The notes beneath the pieces were generated by a model. It ran no database searches. It saw nothing but the letters and a program-made list of their open reading frames with translations, and was not told the origin of the DNA. A DNA stretch of 64,000 bases from an uncultured Clostridia bacterium (GTDB lineage: Bacteria > Bacillota > Clostridia > Oscillospirales > Acutalibacteraceae): NCBI GenBank assembly GCA_947598155.1, contig CANQFC010000001.1:186001-250000 (forward strand). The letters are read 5' to 3'. The position numbers were made by a program, and so were the translations under genes. Below are positions 16,938 to 25,051 of this stretch, piece after piece. Every line of letters begins with the position of its first letter. Positions within the stretch are counted from its first letter, which is position 1.

Positions 16938-17050
16938 AAAAATTCTCCTTACAGAAATTAACATTGCAATATGACTTTCTTTGATATATAATATACTTAA
17001 ATTGTCATTATTAAAATATACAAAATCAAGAAATTTTTAGAGGACAGTTT
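16938..17050. promoter_or_regulatory. Divergent promoter region of the B6 salvage unit
   Basis: This 113-bp AT-rich gap must hold the promoters of both pdxY and the regulator. It contains an inverted pair ATGAC (about 16970) and GTCAT (about 17003). MocR/PdxR proteins are known to bind direct or inverted repeats between divergent promoters; which bases are the operator is not certain. Confidence 0.4.
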
Positions 17051-18355
17051 ATGAAAAAACATGACAGTTTATATATGCGGGTTTACGATTATTACTGCGG
17101 TTTAATTGAAACCGGAAAACTTCATAACGGAGACAAAATTCCGTCAATAAGGCGGAGCGCGGCAGAGCTCGGAGTAAGTAAAACAACTATTGAGCAGGCG
17201 TATATGTGCCTTTGCGACGACGGCTATTTAGTACCGAAAAATCATAGCGGATACTATGTTTCAAGGCGCGCCGAACAGCGGAAAAGCGAATTTTCGGACA
17301 GGCAGGAAACGCTTGAAAATAAAGCGGTTTACGATTTTGCCTCATCGGGGGTTGACAGCGAAAGCTTTGATTTGAGTCTGTGGAGAAGGTACGTTAAAAG
17401 CGCTCTTCGCCAAACGGAAAGACTGCTAAGCTACGGCGAGCCGCGCGGCGAAAGAGAACTGCGCGGTGAAATCGCAAAATTTGTCCGTGAAAACAGGAAC
17501 TGCGTCTGCGACGCGTCAAATATTGTTATCGGAGCGGGCGTACAGTCGCTTTTGCACATTCTGTGTCCGCTGATTAAAGAGAAAAAAAGCGTTAATTTTG
17601 CCGACCCCGAGTACATTCAGGGCTTGTCAGTATTTAAAGGATACGGATTTAAAATTACGGATAACATTGAAAGCGCCGGAGTTCTTTACACCTCTCCCTC
17701 AAGAAAAACGCGGTGGGGCGATACGATGTCCGTTTCCGAAAGATTTAAACTGACGGAATATGTAAGGAAATCGGGAAAGCTTGTTATTGAGGACGATTAC
17801 GGAAGTGAATTCAGATATGTAAACCGGCCGACTCCGTCTTTGCAGGGGCTCAGCGGCGGCGAAAATATAGTTTACCTCGGCACATTTTCAAAACTGCTTT
17901 TGCCGTCTATCAGAATAAGCTATATGATTTTACCGCCGAATCTGAATGAGAAATATAAAGAGGGCGCAGGCGTTTACAATCAAACAGTATCTAAATCTGA
18001 CCAAATAGCTCTTTGCAGTTTTATCCGCGACGGGCATCTTTCGGCGCAAATAAGAAAATCTCGGAAACTGTATTTACAGAAATCTAAATATCTTTGCGAT
18101 TTACTTATACGGGAGTTTGAGAAAGACGTGCAAATCGGCAAAACGGATTCTCCGCTTTATGTAAGAGCCGATATAAAAACAAAGCTTTCTTTGCGCGAAC
18201 TTTTAAGCCGATGCGAAAAAGAGGGACTGCATATTATTCCGATAAGCGAAAAAAACGGAAAAGCGGAAATAGCCTTTTCCGTATCCGCGATAAGTGCGGA
18301 AAAAATGGAAAAAGGCGTTGGTTTGTTAAAAAGATTGACAAGCGATAGTGAATAA
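17051..18355 (+). CDS. MocR/PdxR-family transcriptional regulator (GntR HTH plus aminotransferase domain)
   Basis: A 434-residue regulator: an N-terminal winged helix of the GntR type (residues about 8-75, with KIPSIRRSAAELGVSKTTIE) followed by a fold-type I aminotransferase-like domain. The PLP-lysine motif is seen as GTFSKLLLPSIRISY. Family knowledge: these proteins sense PLP and control its synthesis or salvage; the aminotransferase domain is normally not catalytic. It is divergent from the pyridoxal kinase/ECF operon, which it probably regulates. The start ATG is preceded by GAGGACAGTTT. Confidence 0.9.
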   Translation: MKKHDSLYMRVYDYYCGLIETGKLHNGDKIPSIRRSAAELGVSKTTIEQAYMCLCDDGYLVPKNHSGYYVSRRAEQRKSEFSDRQETLENKAVYDFASSGVDSESFDLSLWRRYVKSALRQTERLLSYGEPRGERELRGEIAKFVRENRNCVCDASNIVIGAGVQSLLHILCPLIKEKKSVNFADPEYIQGLSVFKGYGFKITDNIESAGVLYTSPSRKTRWGDTMSVSERFKLTEYVRKSGKLVIEDDYGSEFRYVNRPTPSLQGLSGGENIVYLGTFSKLLLPSIRISYMILPPNLNEKYKEGAGVYNQTVSKSDQIALCSFIRDGHLSAQIRKSRKLYLQKSKYLCDLLIREFEKDVQIGKTDSPLYVRADIKTKLSLRELLSRCEKEGLHIIPISEKNGKAEIAFSVSAISAEKMEKGVGLLKRLTSDSE

Positions 18356-18547
18356 TAACAAAAAAAGCGGAAGGAAACGCGTGAAATGACAATTCTTTAA
18401 CAAAATATTGTTTTTTTTACAAAAAGCATAGATTTTTACGCTTTGTTCTGCTATAATTGTTACACATATGTTTGATTATATATTTGTATATATAAATACG
18501 TATATTCAAGCTTGTTAAACGCTATTTAATAAGGGAGGAAACCTAAA
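18356..18547 (+). promoter_or_regulatory. Promoter and leader region of the hydrogenase operon
   Basis: A 192-bp AT-rich region. TATAAT at 18452-18457 is a likely -10 element; its -35 partner is poor, hinting at an activator. Two self-complementary AT-rich sites are seen: AACAAAATATTGTT around 18402 and TTGTTAAACGC further down near 18508. They resemble Rex half-sites but do not match the full Rex consensus spacing. A GGGAGGAAACC ribosome site precedes the first gene. Confidence 0.45.
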
Positions 18548-19042
18548 ATGCTTAAAAAGATAAGTAAAATTCCTTTTAAGGGAACAGCTGAACAGGAACA
18601 GCAGTTAAAGGCTGTCATTGATGCTAACAAAAATGACAAAAGTATGCTTATGCACGTAATGCAGGAGGCGCAGGGAATCTACGGCTATCTTCCGTATGAG
18701 GTTCAGGTTATGATTGCCGAGGGAATGGATATTCCGATTGAAAAGATTTACGGCGTTTCAACATTTTACGCTCAGTTTGCGCTTTCGCCGAAAGGCAAAT
18801 ACAATATTTCGGTTTGTCTTGGCACAGCCTGCTATGTTAAAGGCGCGCAGTCAATACTTGACAAGGTCGAGGAAGAGCTTGGAATCAGCGCGGGCGAATG
18901 CACAAGCGACGCGTCCTTCTCCATAGAAGAGTGCCGCTGCATAGGCGCCTGCGGACTTGCTCCCGTTATGACTGTAAACGACGATGTTTACGGCAGACTT
19001 GTTCCCGACGACATTTCGGGCATAATTGCCAAATATCAATAA
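18548..19042 (+). CDS. hydC: NuoE/HydC-like [2Fe-2S] subunit of the bifurcating hydrogenase
   Basis: A 164-residue thioredoxin-like [2Fe-2S] protein homologous to NuoE of complex I and to the gamma subunit of trimeric [FeFe] hydrogenases. Ligand cysteines are Cys90 and Cys95 (CLGTAC) plus Cys131 and Cys135 (CRCIGAC). Family knowledge: with the NuoF-like and catalytic subunits it forms an NADH- and ferredoxin-dependent electron-bifurcating enzyme. It is the first gene of the operon; the other two core subunits lie 4 kb downstream behind a regulatory cassette. The strong GGGAGG ribosome site suggests high expression. Confidence 0.92.
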   Translation: MLKKISKIPFKGTAEQEQQLKAVIDANKNDKSMLMHVMQEAQGIYGYLPYEVQVMIAEGMDIPIEKIYGVSTFYAQFALSPKGKYNISVCLGTACYVKGAQSILDKVEEELGISAGECTSDASFSIEECRCIGACGLAPVMTVNDDVYGRLVPDDISGIIAKYQ

Positions 19043-19075
19043 TTTTCACCTATAAAACGAAAGGGTTTAGCTGTT

Positions 19076-19435
19076 ATGAAAATCGGCGATATAAGAGATT
19101 TGCTTGACGCTCAGATTGTCTGCGGTGAGGATATGCTGGAAAACGATGTATTTTCCGCCTGCGGGAGCGATATGATGAGCGATGTGTTAGCTTACGTTAA
19201 GGACCAGGCGGTTCTGCTCACGGGGCTTGTAAACTCGCAGGTTATCAGAACTGCCGAGATGATGGATATGGTGTGCATCGTCTTTGTAAGGTCAAAGCAG
19301 CCCACACAGGAAATGATTGAACTTGCCAGAGAAAACGGTATGGCGGTTCTTACAACGGATATGCGCCTTTACGAAGCTTGCGGAAAGCTTTATGTAAACG
19401 GGCTTGTCGGGAACGGCACGGTGCGTCATGAGTGA
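19076..19435 (+). CDS. DRTGG-domain protein, first copy
   Basis: A 119-residue protein with the fold of the DRTGG domain (sequence features VLLTGLVNSQVIRTAEMMDM and MAVLTTDMRLYEACGKLY). Family knowledge: DRTGG domains are thought to bind a small ligand and occur in phosphotransacetylase and regulatory proteins, but the ligand is not known. A second DRTGG protein is encoded at 21142 in the same operon. Its stop codon overlaps the start of the next gene by 8 bp, so it is translationally coupled to the HATPase protein. Probably part of a redox- or H2-responsive regulatory module; this is inference from its position. Confidence 0.75.
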   Translation: MKIGDIRDLLDAQIVCGEDMLENDVFSACGSDMMSDVLAYVKDQAVLLTGLVNSQVIRTAEMMDMVCIVFVRSKQPTQEMIELARENGMAVLTTDMRLYEACGKLYVNGLVGNGTVRHE

Positions 19436-19853
19436 ATCATTGACTTTCCATTACGATGTTGACGGCGAGGACTTTACCTCAGCGGGTCAGGCGTCGGTTC
19501 AGGTAAAAAAGAATTTAAGACGTTTAGGGATTCCTCCGGAAATTATCAGGCAGGTTTCAATAGCCATGTATGAGGGCGAAATCAATATGGTAATTCACGC
19601 CGGCGGAGGGAAGGCGGACGTAATAGTCAGCGAGGATAAAATTGAAATAATTCTTGAGGACCACGGCCCCGGAATAGCGGATGTTGAGCTCGCCATGCAG
19701 GAGGGGTATTCAACAGCTCCCGACAGCGTGCGTTCGCTCGGATTCGGCGCGGGAATGGGGTTGCCTAATATGAAACGCTATATGGACGAAATGACTATTG
19801 ATTCGGTTGTCGGTAAAGGAACAACCATTAAAATGGCAGTCTACCTTTCCTGA
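19428..19853 (+). CDS. Anti-sigma-factor-like HATPase (SpoIIAB/RsbW type)
   Basis: A 141-residue GHKL ATP-binding domain. The N box EGEINMVIHAGGG, the G1 box DHGPGI and the G2 region GFGAGMGLPNM are all present. Family knowledge: stand-alone domains of this size act as serine kinases on anti-anti-sigma factors or as sequestering switches. I use the ATG at 19428, which overlaps the previous stop codon as CATGAGTGA; the in-frame start at 19404 has no advantage. No STAS-domain partner is encoded nearby. A second HATPase protein is found at 22199 in the same operon. Confidence 0.85.
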   Translation: MSESLTFHYDVDGEDFTSAGQASVQVKKNLRRLGIPPEIIRQVSIAMYEGEINMVIHAGGGKADVIVSEDKIEIILEDHGPGIADVELAMQEGYSTAPDSVRSLGFGAGMGLPNMKRYMDEMTIDSVVGKGTTIKMAVYLS

Positions 19854-19879
19854 ATATTTTGCCAAAGGGGGTAATATAG

Positions 19880-21145
19880 ATGTTCAAGCATTCTGTAGAA
19901 CTTGATGTGAGCAAATGCACAGGCTGTACGACATGCATACGCCATTGCCCTACCGAAGCTATCAGAATAAGAGAAGGCAGAGCCGTTATAAACGATGACC
20001 GCTGTATTGACTGCGGAGAATGTATAAGAGTCTGCCCCAATAAAGCAAAAAAAGCGATGTGCAGTAAATTTGAGCATTACACCCATTACAAATGGAAAAT
20101 TGCTCTTCCGGCGCCGGCTCTTTACGGCCAGTTTGACGGGCTTGACGATGTTGACGCCGTACTTCAGGGGCTTATTGACATCGGCTTTGACGATGTTTTT
20201 GAGGTCGCGAGCGCGGCGGAGCTTGTCACCGAATATACAAGGCTTTATCTTAAAACCGAGGGCATAAAAAAGCCCGTTATAAGCTCGGCGTGCCCTGCGG
20301 TGGTAAGGCTTATTTCGCTGAGGTACCCATATTTGAGGGATAACATAATGCCGATTTTGCCGCCCATTGAAATTGCGGCGATGCTCGCAAGGAAAAAGGC
20401 GAAGGAGGAACACCCCGAATTTGACGACGGCGATATAGGAATTTTCTTTATTTCGCCGTGCGCCGCAAAGGTAAGTTACATCAGAAACGGCTTTGGCGAT
20501 TACAAAAGCAAAATCGACGTGGTGGTTTCGCTTAAAGATATATACTTTATGCTTATGGGCGTAATGAAAAATGAAACTTCGCCAAAGGTTTCTTCAAAAG
20601 CGGGTATGATAGGCATAGCCTGGGCTTCGAGCGGCGGAGAGGCGTCCGCAATACTTAACGACAAATACCTTGCCGCCGACGGAATTGAAAACATAAACAA
20701 GGTTCTTGACGCTATTGAGAACGGCAATATTCCTCAGCTTGAATTTGTTGAGCTCAACGCCTGTCCGGGCGGCTGCGTAGGCGGCGTTATGACAATAGAA
20801 AATCCATATATAGCAAGAACGCGGCTGCAGTCCGTAAGAAGGTATTTACCCGTATCGCTTAACAGACTGCCGAGTGATATGCATTACATACCGGAAAGCG
20901 TTGTCTGCTCTTCTCTTCCGACTTACACGCCTATCTCCAGACTTAGCGAAAGCTTTAGCGAGTCAATGCGAATGATGGCTGAAATTCAGCGGATAAGAGA
21001 AACACTCCCCGGAATTGACTGCGGCGCCTGCGGTTCGCCGAGCTGCCGCGCTTTTGCGGAAGACATTGTAAGGGGGACGGCGAGTTTGGATAAATGCTGT
21101 GTTCTTGTAAATTCGCCCAAAACCGAAACGGAGGAAACACAGTGA
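19880..21145 (+). CDS. Sensor-type [FeFe] hydrogenase-like Fe-S protein
   Basis: A 421-residue iron-sulfur protein. Two N-terminal [4Fe-4S] ferredoxin sites (Cys13/16/19/23 and Cys42/45/48/52), a divergent [FeFe] hydrogenase large-subunit domain, and a C-terminal Fe-S domain with CGACGSPSC. The H-cluster motifs are altered: L1 is SSACP (Ala137-Cys138, losing the first of the two cysteines that is used for proton transfer), L2 is SPCAAKVSYI (Cys194, without the usual Glu), and L3 is ELNACPGGCVGG (Cys295 and Cys299). All four cluster-ligand cysteines thus seem to be kept while the proton path is not. Family knowledge: this matches HydS-like sensory hydrogenases with low activity, though no PAS domain is visible. 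Likely a redox or H2 sensor. Confidence 0.78.
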   Translation: MFKHSVELDVSKCTGCTTCIRHCPTEAIRIREGRAVINDDRCIDCGECIRVCPNKAKKAMCSKFEHYTHYKWKIALPAPALYGQFDGLDDVDAVLQGLIDIGFDDVFEVASAAELVTEYTRLYLKTEGIKKPVISSACPAVVRLISLRYPYLRDNIMPILPPIEIAAMLARKKAKEEHPEFDDGDIGIFFISPCAAKVSYIRNGFGDYKSKIDVVVSLKDIYFMLMGVMKNETSPKVSSKAGMIGIAWASSGGEASAILNDKYLAADGIENINKVLDAIENGNIPQLEFVELNACPGGCVGGVMTIENPYIARTRLQSVRRYLPVSLNRLPSDMHYIPESVVCSSLPTYTPISRLSESFSESMRMMAEIQRIRETLPGIDCGACGSPSCRAFAEDIVRGTASLDKCCVLVNSPKTETEETQ

Positions 21146-21468
21146 CGGTAAAAGAGCTTGCGGAAAAATGTAATTTTAAGACAGCCGCTCTTCCTGACGG
21201 GAGCCGTGAAATTGACGGGTGCTATATAGGCGACCTTTTAAGCTGGGTAATGGGCAGAGCTGAGGCGGACTGCGTTTGGATAACCATAATGTCCAACCTT
21301 AATATTATTGCGGTCGCGTCTCTTGCGGATGTTGCGTGCATAGTTCTTTCGGAGAGCGTAACGGTTGAAGACAGCATTGTAAAATTAGCCGAAGAAAAGG
21401 GCGTAAATGTTTTGCTGTCGGATAAAAAAACATATGAAACGGCAGTTGACGTTTATAAAACAATATGA
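21142..21468 (+). CDS. DRTGG-domain protein, second copy
   Basis: A 108-residue protein of the same type as the product at 19076 (ITIMSNLNIIAVASLADVAC and a C-terminal segment VLLSDKKTYETAVDVY). The GTG at 21142 overlaps the stop codon of the sensor hydrogenase gene as GTGA and is preceded by GGAGGAAACACA, so this start is preferred over an earlier in-frame ATG. The two DRTGG genes flank the sensor hydrogenase with the HATPase, which suggests they work as a pair. Function of the domain unknown. Confidence 0.72.
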   Translation: MTVKELAEKCNFKTAALPDGSREIDGCYIGDLLSWVMGRAEADCVWITIMSNLNIIAVASLADVACIVLSESVTVEDSIVKLAEEKGVNVLLSDKKTYETAVDVYKTI

Positions 21469-22202
21469 ATAAGTATTATTACGATTTGCATATTCATTCC
21501 TGCCTGTCACCGTGCGGAGACGATGAAATGACGCCGAACAACATAGCGGGAATGGGCGTGCTTAACGGTCTTAATATAATGGCGCTGACTGACCATAACA
21601 CTTCAAAAAACTGTCCCGCTTTTTTTAAGGCGGCTAAGAGGCAAGGTATAATTCCCATTGCCGGAATGGAGCTTACAACGGCTGAGGATATACATGTTGT
21701 CTGTATTTTTAAAGACCTTGGCTCTGCAATGGATTTTGACGGTATGGTAGACAGCCACAGAATTAAATATCCAAACAGGACGGACATTTTCGGCAATCAG
21801 CTTATTCTTGATGAAAACGATGAAATAATCGCCTCGGACGATTATTTTCTCCCGAATGCGACCGATATTTCAGTAGAGCAAGTTCCGGGGCTTATTAAGC
21901 AGTACGGCGGATTTTGCTACCCCGCGCACATTGACAGGGAGGCAAACGGAATAATTTCAATTCTCGGCGATTTTCCCGTGAACAGCGGTTTTACCGCGGT
22001 GGAATTTCACAACGGTGAAAATATTGCTGAATACAATGAGAAATACGCCGAAACCCGCGGCAAACAGGTAATTGTGTCGTCGGACGCGCATTATTTGTGG
22101 GATATAAAAGAAAAGAAAGAATATTTTCTTATTGACGATGAACCGTACAGCAGCGAATTGGTGCTGAAAAGACTTTTTGAACTTTTGGAGGCAATGCAGT
22201 GA
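21465..22202 (+). CDS. PHP-domain phosphoesterase
   Basis: A 245-residue metallo-phosphoesterase of the PHP family. Metal-binding motifs: DLHIHSCLSPCG at the N-terminus, ALTDHN, an internal GMELTT, YPAHID and the C-terminal SSDAHYLWD. Family knowledge: PHP proteins hydrolyse phosphate esters such as histidinol phosphate, or 3',5'-phosphoadenosine-type nucleotides. The ATG overlaps the previous stop codon as ATGA, and its own stop overlaps the next GTG as GTGA. In a hydrogenase operon it may degrade a nucleotide signal; this is inference. Confidence 0.85.
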   Translation: MNKYYYDLHIHSCLSPCGDDEMTPNNIAGMGVLNGLNIMALTDHNTSKNCPAFFKAAKRQGIIPIAGMELTTAEDIHVVCIFKDLGSAMDFDGMVDSHRIKYPNRTDIFGNQLILDENDEIIASDDYFLPNATDISVEQVPGLIKQYGGFCYPAHIDREANGIISILGDFPVNSGFTAVEFHNGENIAEYNEKYAETRGKQVIVSSDAHYLWDIKEKKEYFLIDDEPYSSELVLKRLFELLEAMQ

Positions 22203-22750
22203 AAGAGCTGTCGCTTAACATTCTTGATATTGCGATGAATTCGGTTAAAGCGAATGCCGGAACAATAACGGTATCGCTTGCAGAAACGCCCGAAAGCTTT
22301 GAAATCAGAATTGCGGATGACGGCTGCGGTATGAAAAGGGACTTTCTTGAAACCGTAACAGACCCTTTCAGCACAACAAGAACTACAAGAAAAGTCGGAA
22401 TGGGAATCCCTTTTTTAAAGCTTGCGGCGGAGCAGACAGGCGGCAGTTTTTCAATAGAGTCAAAGCACGAAAGCGAGTACCCCGACTCTCACGGAACTGT
22501 TACGAGGGCGGTTTTCAATAAAAACAGTATAGATTTTACCCCGTTAGGGGACATTGTTTCAACTGTGACAACGCTTATTCAGGGCAGTCCCGGTATTCGG
22601 TGGATTTTTAAGCATTCTATGCCGAAAGGCGAGGTTTCGCTTGATACCGCTGAGCTTAAAGAAATTCTCGGCGATGTACCTCTTGACAATACGGAGGTAA
22701 TTCTTTGGATAAAAGGCTATCTTGAGGAGGCTTATTCAGAAATACTGTAA
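22199..22750 (+). CDS. HATPase-domain protein, second copy
   Basis: A 183-residue protein with a histidine-kinase-like ATPase fold: N box ILDIAMNSVKA, G1 box ADDGCGM and G2 box KVGMGIPFLK, followed by a C-terminal extension of about 70 residues without a recognised domain. It has no phosphoacceptor His domain. The GTG start at 22199 overlaps the PHP stop codon. Together with the HATPase at 19428 it gives the operon two ATP-dependent switch proteins with different lengths; whether they pair is not known. Confidence 0.8.
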   Translation: MKELSLNILDIAMNSVKANAGTITVSLAETPESFEIRIADDGCGMKRDFLETVTDPFSTTRTTRKVGMGIPFLKLAAEQTGGSFSIESKHESEYPDSHGTVTRAVFNKNSIDFTPLGDIVSTVTTLIQGSPGIRWIFKHSMPKGEVSLDTAELKEILGDVPLDNTEVILWIKGYLEEAYSEIL

Positions 22751-22756
22751 GCCGAC

Positions 22757-22786
22757 TTTACAGATATATGAAAAAGTATATATTAT
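22757..22786 (+). promoter_or_regulatory. Possible internal promoter before the core hydrogenase subunits
   Basis: TTTACA (22757-22762), an 18-bp spacer and TATTAT (22781-22786) lie in the 55-bp gap after the regulatory cassette. It could allow the last three genes to be expressed on their own. Confidence 0.35.
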
Positions 22787-22805
22787 ATGAAAGGATAAGA
22801 TAAAT

Positions 22806-23171
22806 ATGAAATCATTGGCTGAACTTGCGGCGATTAAAGAAAAAATGCAGAACAAGGTAGTTATGCGTGAAGGCAGCGGAGACATCAGAGTAGTTGTCGG
22901 TATGGCAACGTGCGGTATTGCTGCCGGAGCAAGACCCGTTCTCAACGCTTTTGTTGAAGAGGTCAGCAATAAAGGCATTGCGGGCAATGTGACCGTTACG
23001 CAGACAGGGTGCATCGGAATTTGCCAGTATGAGCCCGTTGTTGAAGTCTTTGAGGCAGGCAAGGAAAAAGTGACTTATGTTAAAATGACAGCCGAAAAGG
23101 CAAAGGAAGTTGTTGAAAAGCATCTTATCGGCGGTAATGTTGTTGAAGAATATACAATGCCGAATGTTTGA
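22806..23171 (+). CDS. HndB-like thioredoxin-fold ferredoxin-domain protein
   Basis: A 121-residue thioredoxin-fold protein like the small subunit HndB of NADP-reducing hydrogenases. Only three cysteines are seen: Cys36 in MATCGIAAGA and Cys69/Cys73 in TGCIGIC, so a complete set of four [2Fe-2S] ligands is not present. It may have lost its cluster or use a non-cysteine ligand. It is placed directly before the NuoF-like subunit, as in related operons. RBS AAAGGATAAG. Confidence 0.8.
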   Translation: MKSLAELAAIKEKMQNKVVMREGSGDIRVVVGMATCGIAAGARPVLNAFVEEVSNKGIAGNVTVTQTGCIGICQYEPVVEVFEAGKEKVTYVKMTAEKAKEVVEKHLIGGNVVEEYTMPNV

Positions 23172-23217
23172 GCGTAATCGGTAATTTTTCTATGTATAAA
23201 AATTGGAGGTATAAAAT

Positions 23218-25038
23218 ATGATTCGTTCACAGGTTCTGATATGCGGCGGTACGGGCTGCACATCGTCAGGCAGTTCGGTTCTTATCGACGAATTTGAAAA
23301 CCGTATTCAGGAAAACGGTCTTTCAGATGAAGTTAAAATCGTTAGAACCGGTTGTTTCGGCCTTTGCGCATTGGGCCCTGTTGTTATCGTTTATCCGGAC
23401 GGTACGTTTTACAGCAGAGTTCAAAAAGAGGACGTGGCGGAAATCGTTTCCGAACATCTTCTTAAAGGCCGTATTGTTGAAAGGCTCGTTTATTCCGACG
23501 TTGACGAGTCAGTTAAAGAGGAGGCGTCTCACGTTTCCCTCAGCGACACAACATTCTATAAATCTCAAAATCGTGTAGCTCTGCGCAACTGCGGCGTTAT
23601 CAATCCGGAGAGCATTGATGAGTACATAGCTATGGACGGCTACGCCGCTCTTGGTAAGGCTCTTACCGAAATGACGCCCGAAGAGGTAATTAAAACCGTT
23701 ACGGACTCAGGGCTTAGAGGCCGCGGCGGCGGCGGATTCCCCACAGGCAAGAAGTGGAGCTTTACTGCCGCAAATAAGGCGGATCAGAAATATGTTGTAT
23801 GTAACGCCGATGAGGGCGACCCGGGCGCGTTTATGGATCGTTCCGTTCTTGAAGGCGATCCCCACTGTATAGTTGAGGCAATGGCAATTTGCGGATATGC
23901 GACAGGCGCGACAGAAGGTTACATTTATGTTCGTGCCGAGTACCCGATAGCCGTTGCACGTTTAAAAATCGCTATTGAGCAGGCGAGAGAATACGGACTT
24001 TTAGGCAAAAACATATTTGATTCGGGCTTTGACTTTGACCTTCATGTAAGGCTTGGAGCGGGCGCGTTCGTCTGCGGCGAGGAAACCGCTCTTATGACCT
24101 CAATCGAGGGCAACCGAGGCGAGCCGAGACCCCGTCCGCCTTATCCGGCGGTTAAAGGCCTTTTCGGCAAGCCCACAACGGAAAACAACGTTGAAACCTT
24201 TGCTAATATTCCTCAGATTATTTTAAAGGGCGCTGATTGGTTTGCGTCAATGGGTACGGAGAAGTCAAAGGGTACAAAGGTATTTGCACTTGGCGGTAAA
24301 ATCAATAACACAGGTCTTGTTGAAGTTCCTATGGGAACAACGCTTCGTGAGGTTATTGAGGATATAGGCGGCGGTATTCCAAACGGTAAAAAGTTTAAAG
24401 CGGCGCAGACAGGCGGCCCTTCCGGCGGTTGTATCCCCGCGTCTCTTATGGATACCCCCATTGACTATGATAACCTTACGGCTATCGGCTGTATGATGGG
24501 CTCAGGCGGACTTATTGTTATGGACGAAGACAACTGTATGGTTGACATCGCGAAGTTCTTCCTTAACTTTACGGTTGACGAATCCTGCGGTAAATGTACG
24601 CCGTGCCGCGTAGGTACAAAAAGACTTCTTGAAATTCTTGACAAGATAACTTCCGGCAAAGGAACGATGGAAGATGTAGACAAGCTTGAAGATCTTTGCC
24701 ACTACATTAAGGAAAACTCGCTTTGCGGTCTTGGTCAGACAGCTCCCAATCCTGTTCTTGCAACGCTTAAATTCTTCAGAGAAGAGTATATAGCGCACGT
24801 TGTTGACAAGAAATGTCCGGCCGGAGTATGTAAAGACCTTCTCACATATAAAATTGTTAAAGATTCTTGCTTCGGCTGCGGAATGTGCGCAAAGCAGTGT
24901 CCGGCAGAGGCGATTAAGGTTACTGACTATGTAGCGCCCGGCAAGAAAAAGCCTGCTTATGAAATTGACCCGGGCAAATGCATTAAATGCGGCGCTTGTA
25001 TGTCAACATGTAAGTTTAAGGCAATTGTAAAAGAGTAA
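23218..25038 (+). CDS. hydB: NuoF/HydB-like flavoprotein subunit of the bifurcating hydrogenase
   Basis: A 606-residue subunit with domains in this order: N-terminal thioredoxin-like [2Fe-2S] domain (Cys9, Cys14 and the RTGCFGLC pair), FMN/NADH domain with GLRGRGGGGFPTGKKW (near residue 168) and CGEETALM, a SLBB domain, the ESCGKCTPCR [4Fe-4S] motif (about residue 455) and two C-terminal [4Fe-4S] ferredoxin sites (CFGCGMC near 551 and CIKCGAC near 588). Family knowledge: this is the NAD(H) and FMN site where bifurcation is thought to occur. RBS GGAGG, followed 13 bp later by the catalytic subunit gene. Confidence 0.95.
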   Translation: MIRSQVLICGGTGCTSSGSSVLIDEFENRIQENGLSDEVKIVRTGCFGLCALGPVVIVYPDGTFYSRVQKEDVAEIVSEHLLKGRIVERLVYSDVDESVKEEASHVSLSDTTFYKSQNRVALRNCGVINPESIDEYIAMDGYAALGKALTEMTPEEVIKTVTDSGLRGRGGGGFPTGKKWSFTAANKADQKYVVCNADEGDPGAFMDRSVLEGDPHCIVEAMAICGYATGATEGYIYVRAEYPIAVARLKIAIEQAREYGLLGKNIFDSGFDFDLHVRLGAGAFVCGEETALMTSIEGNRGEPRPRPPYPAVKGLFGKPTTENNVETFANIPQIILKGADWFASMGTEKSKGTKVFALGGKINNTGLVEVPMGTTLREVIEDIGGGIPNGKKFKAAQTGGPSGGCIPASLMDTPIDYDNLTAIGCMMGSGGLIVMDEDNCMVDIAKFFLNFTVDESCGKCTPCRVGTKRLLEILDKITSGKGTMEDVDKLEDLCHYIKENSLCGLGQTAPNPVLATLKFFREEYIAHVVDKKCPAGVCKDLLTYKIVKDSCFGCGMCAKQCPAEAIKVTDYVAPGKKKPAYEIDPGKCIKCGACMSTCKFKAIVKE

Positions 25039-25051
25039 GGAGTGCGCCATT

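Noticed and set aside
18395-18520. Rex (NADH-sensing) operator before the hydrogenase operon
   Set aside because: Half-sites are present but neither pair has the TTGTTAA-N4-TTAACAA arrangement and spacing, so I list the region only as a general promoter.
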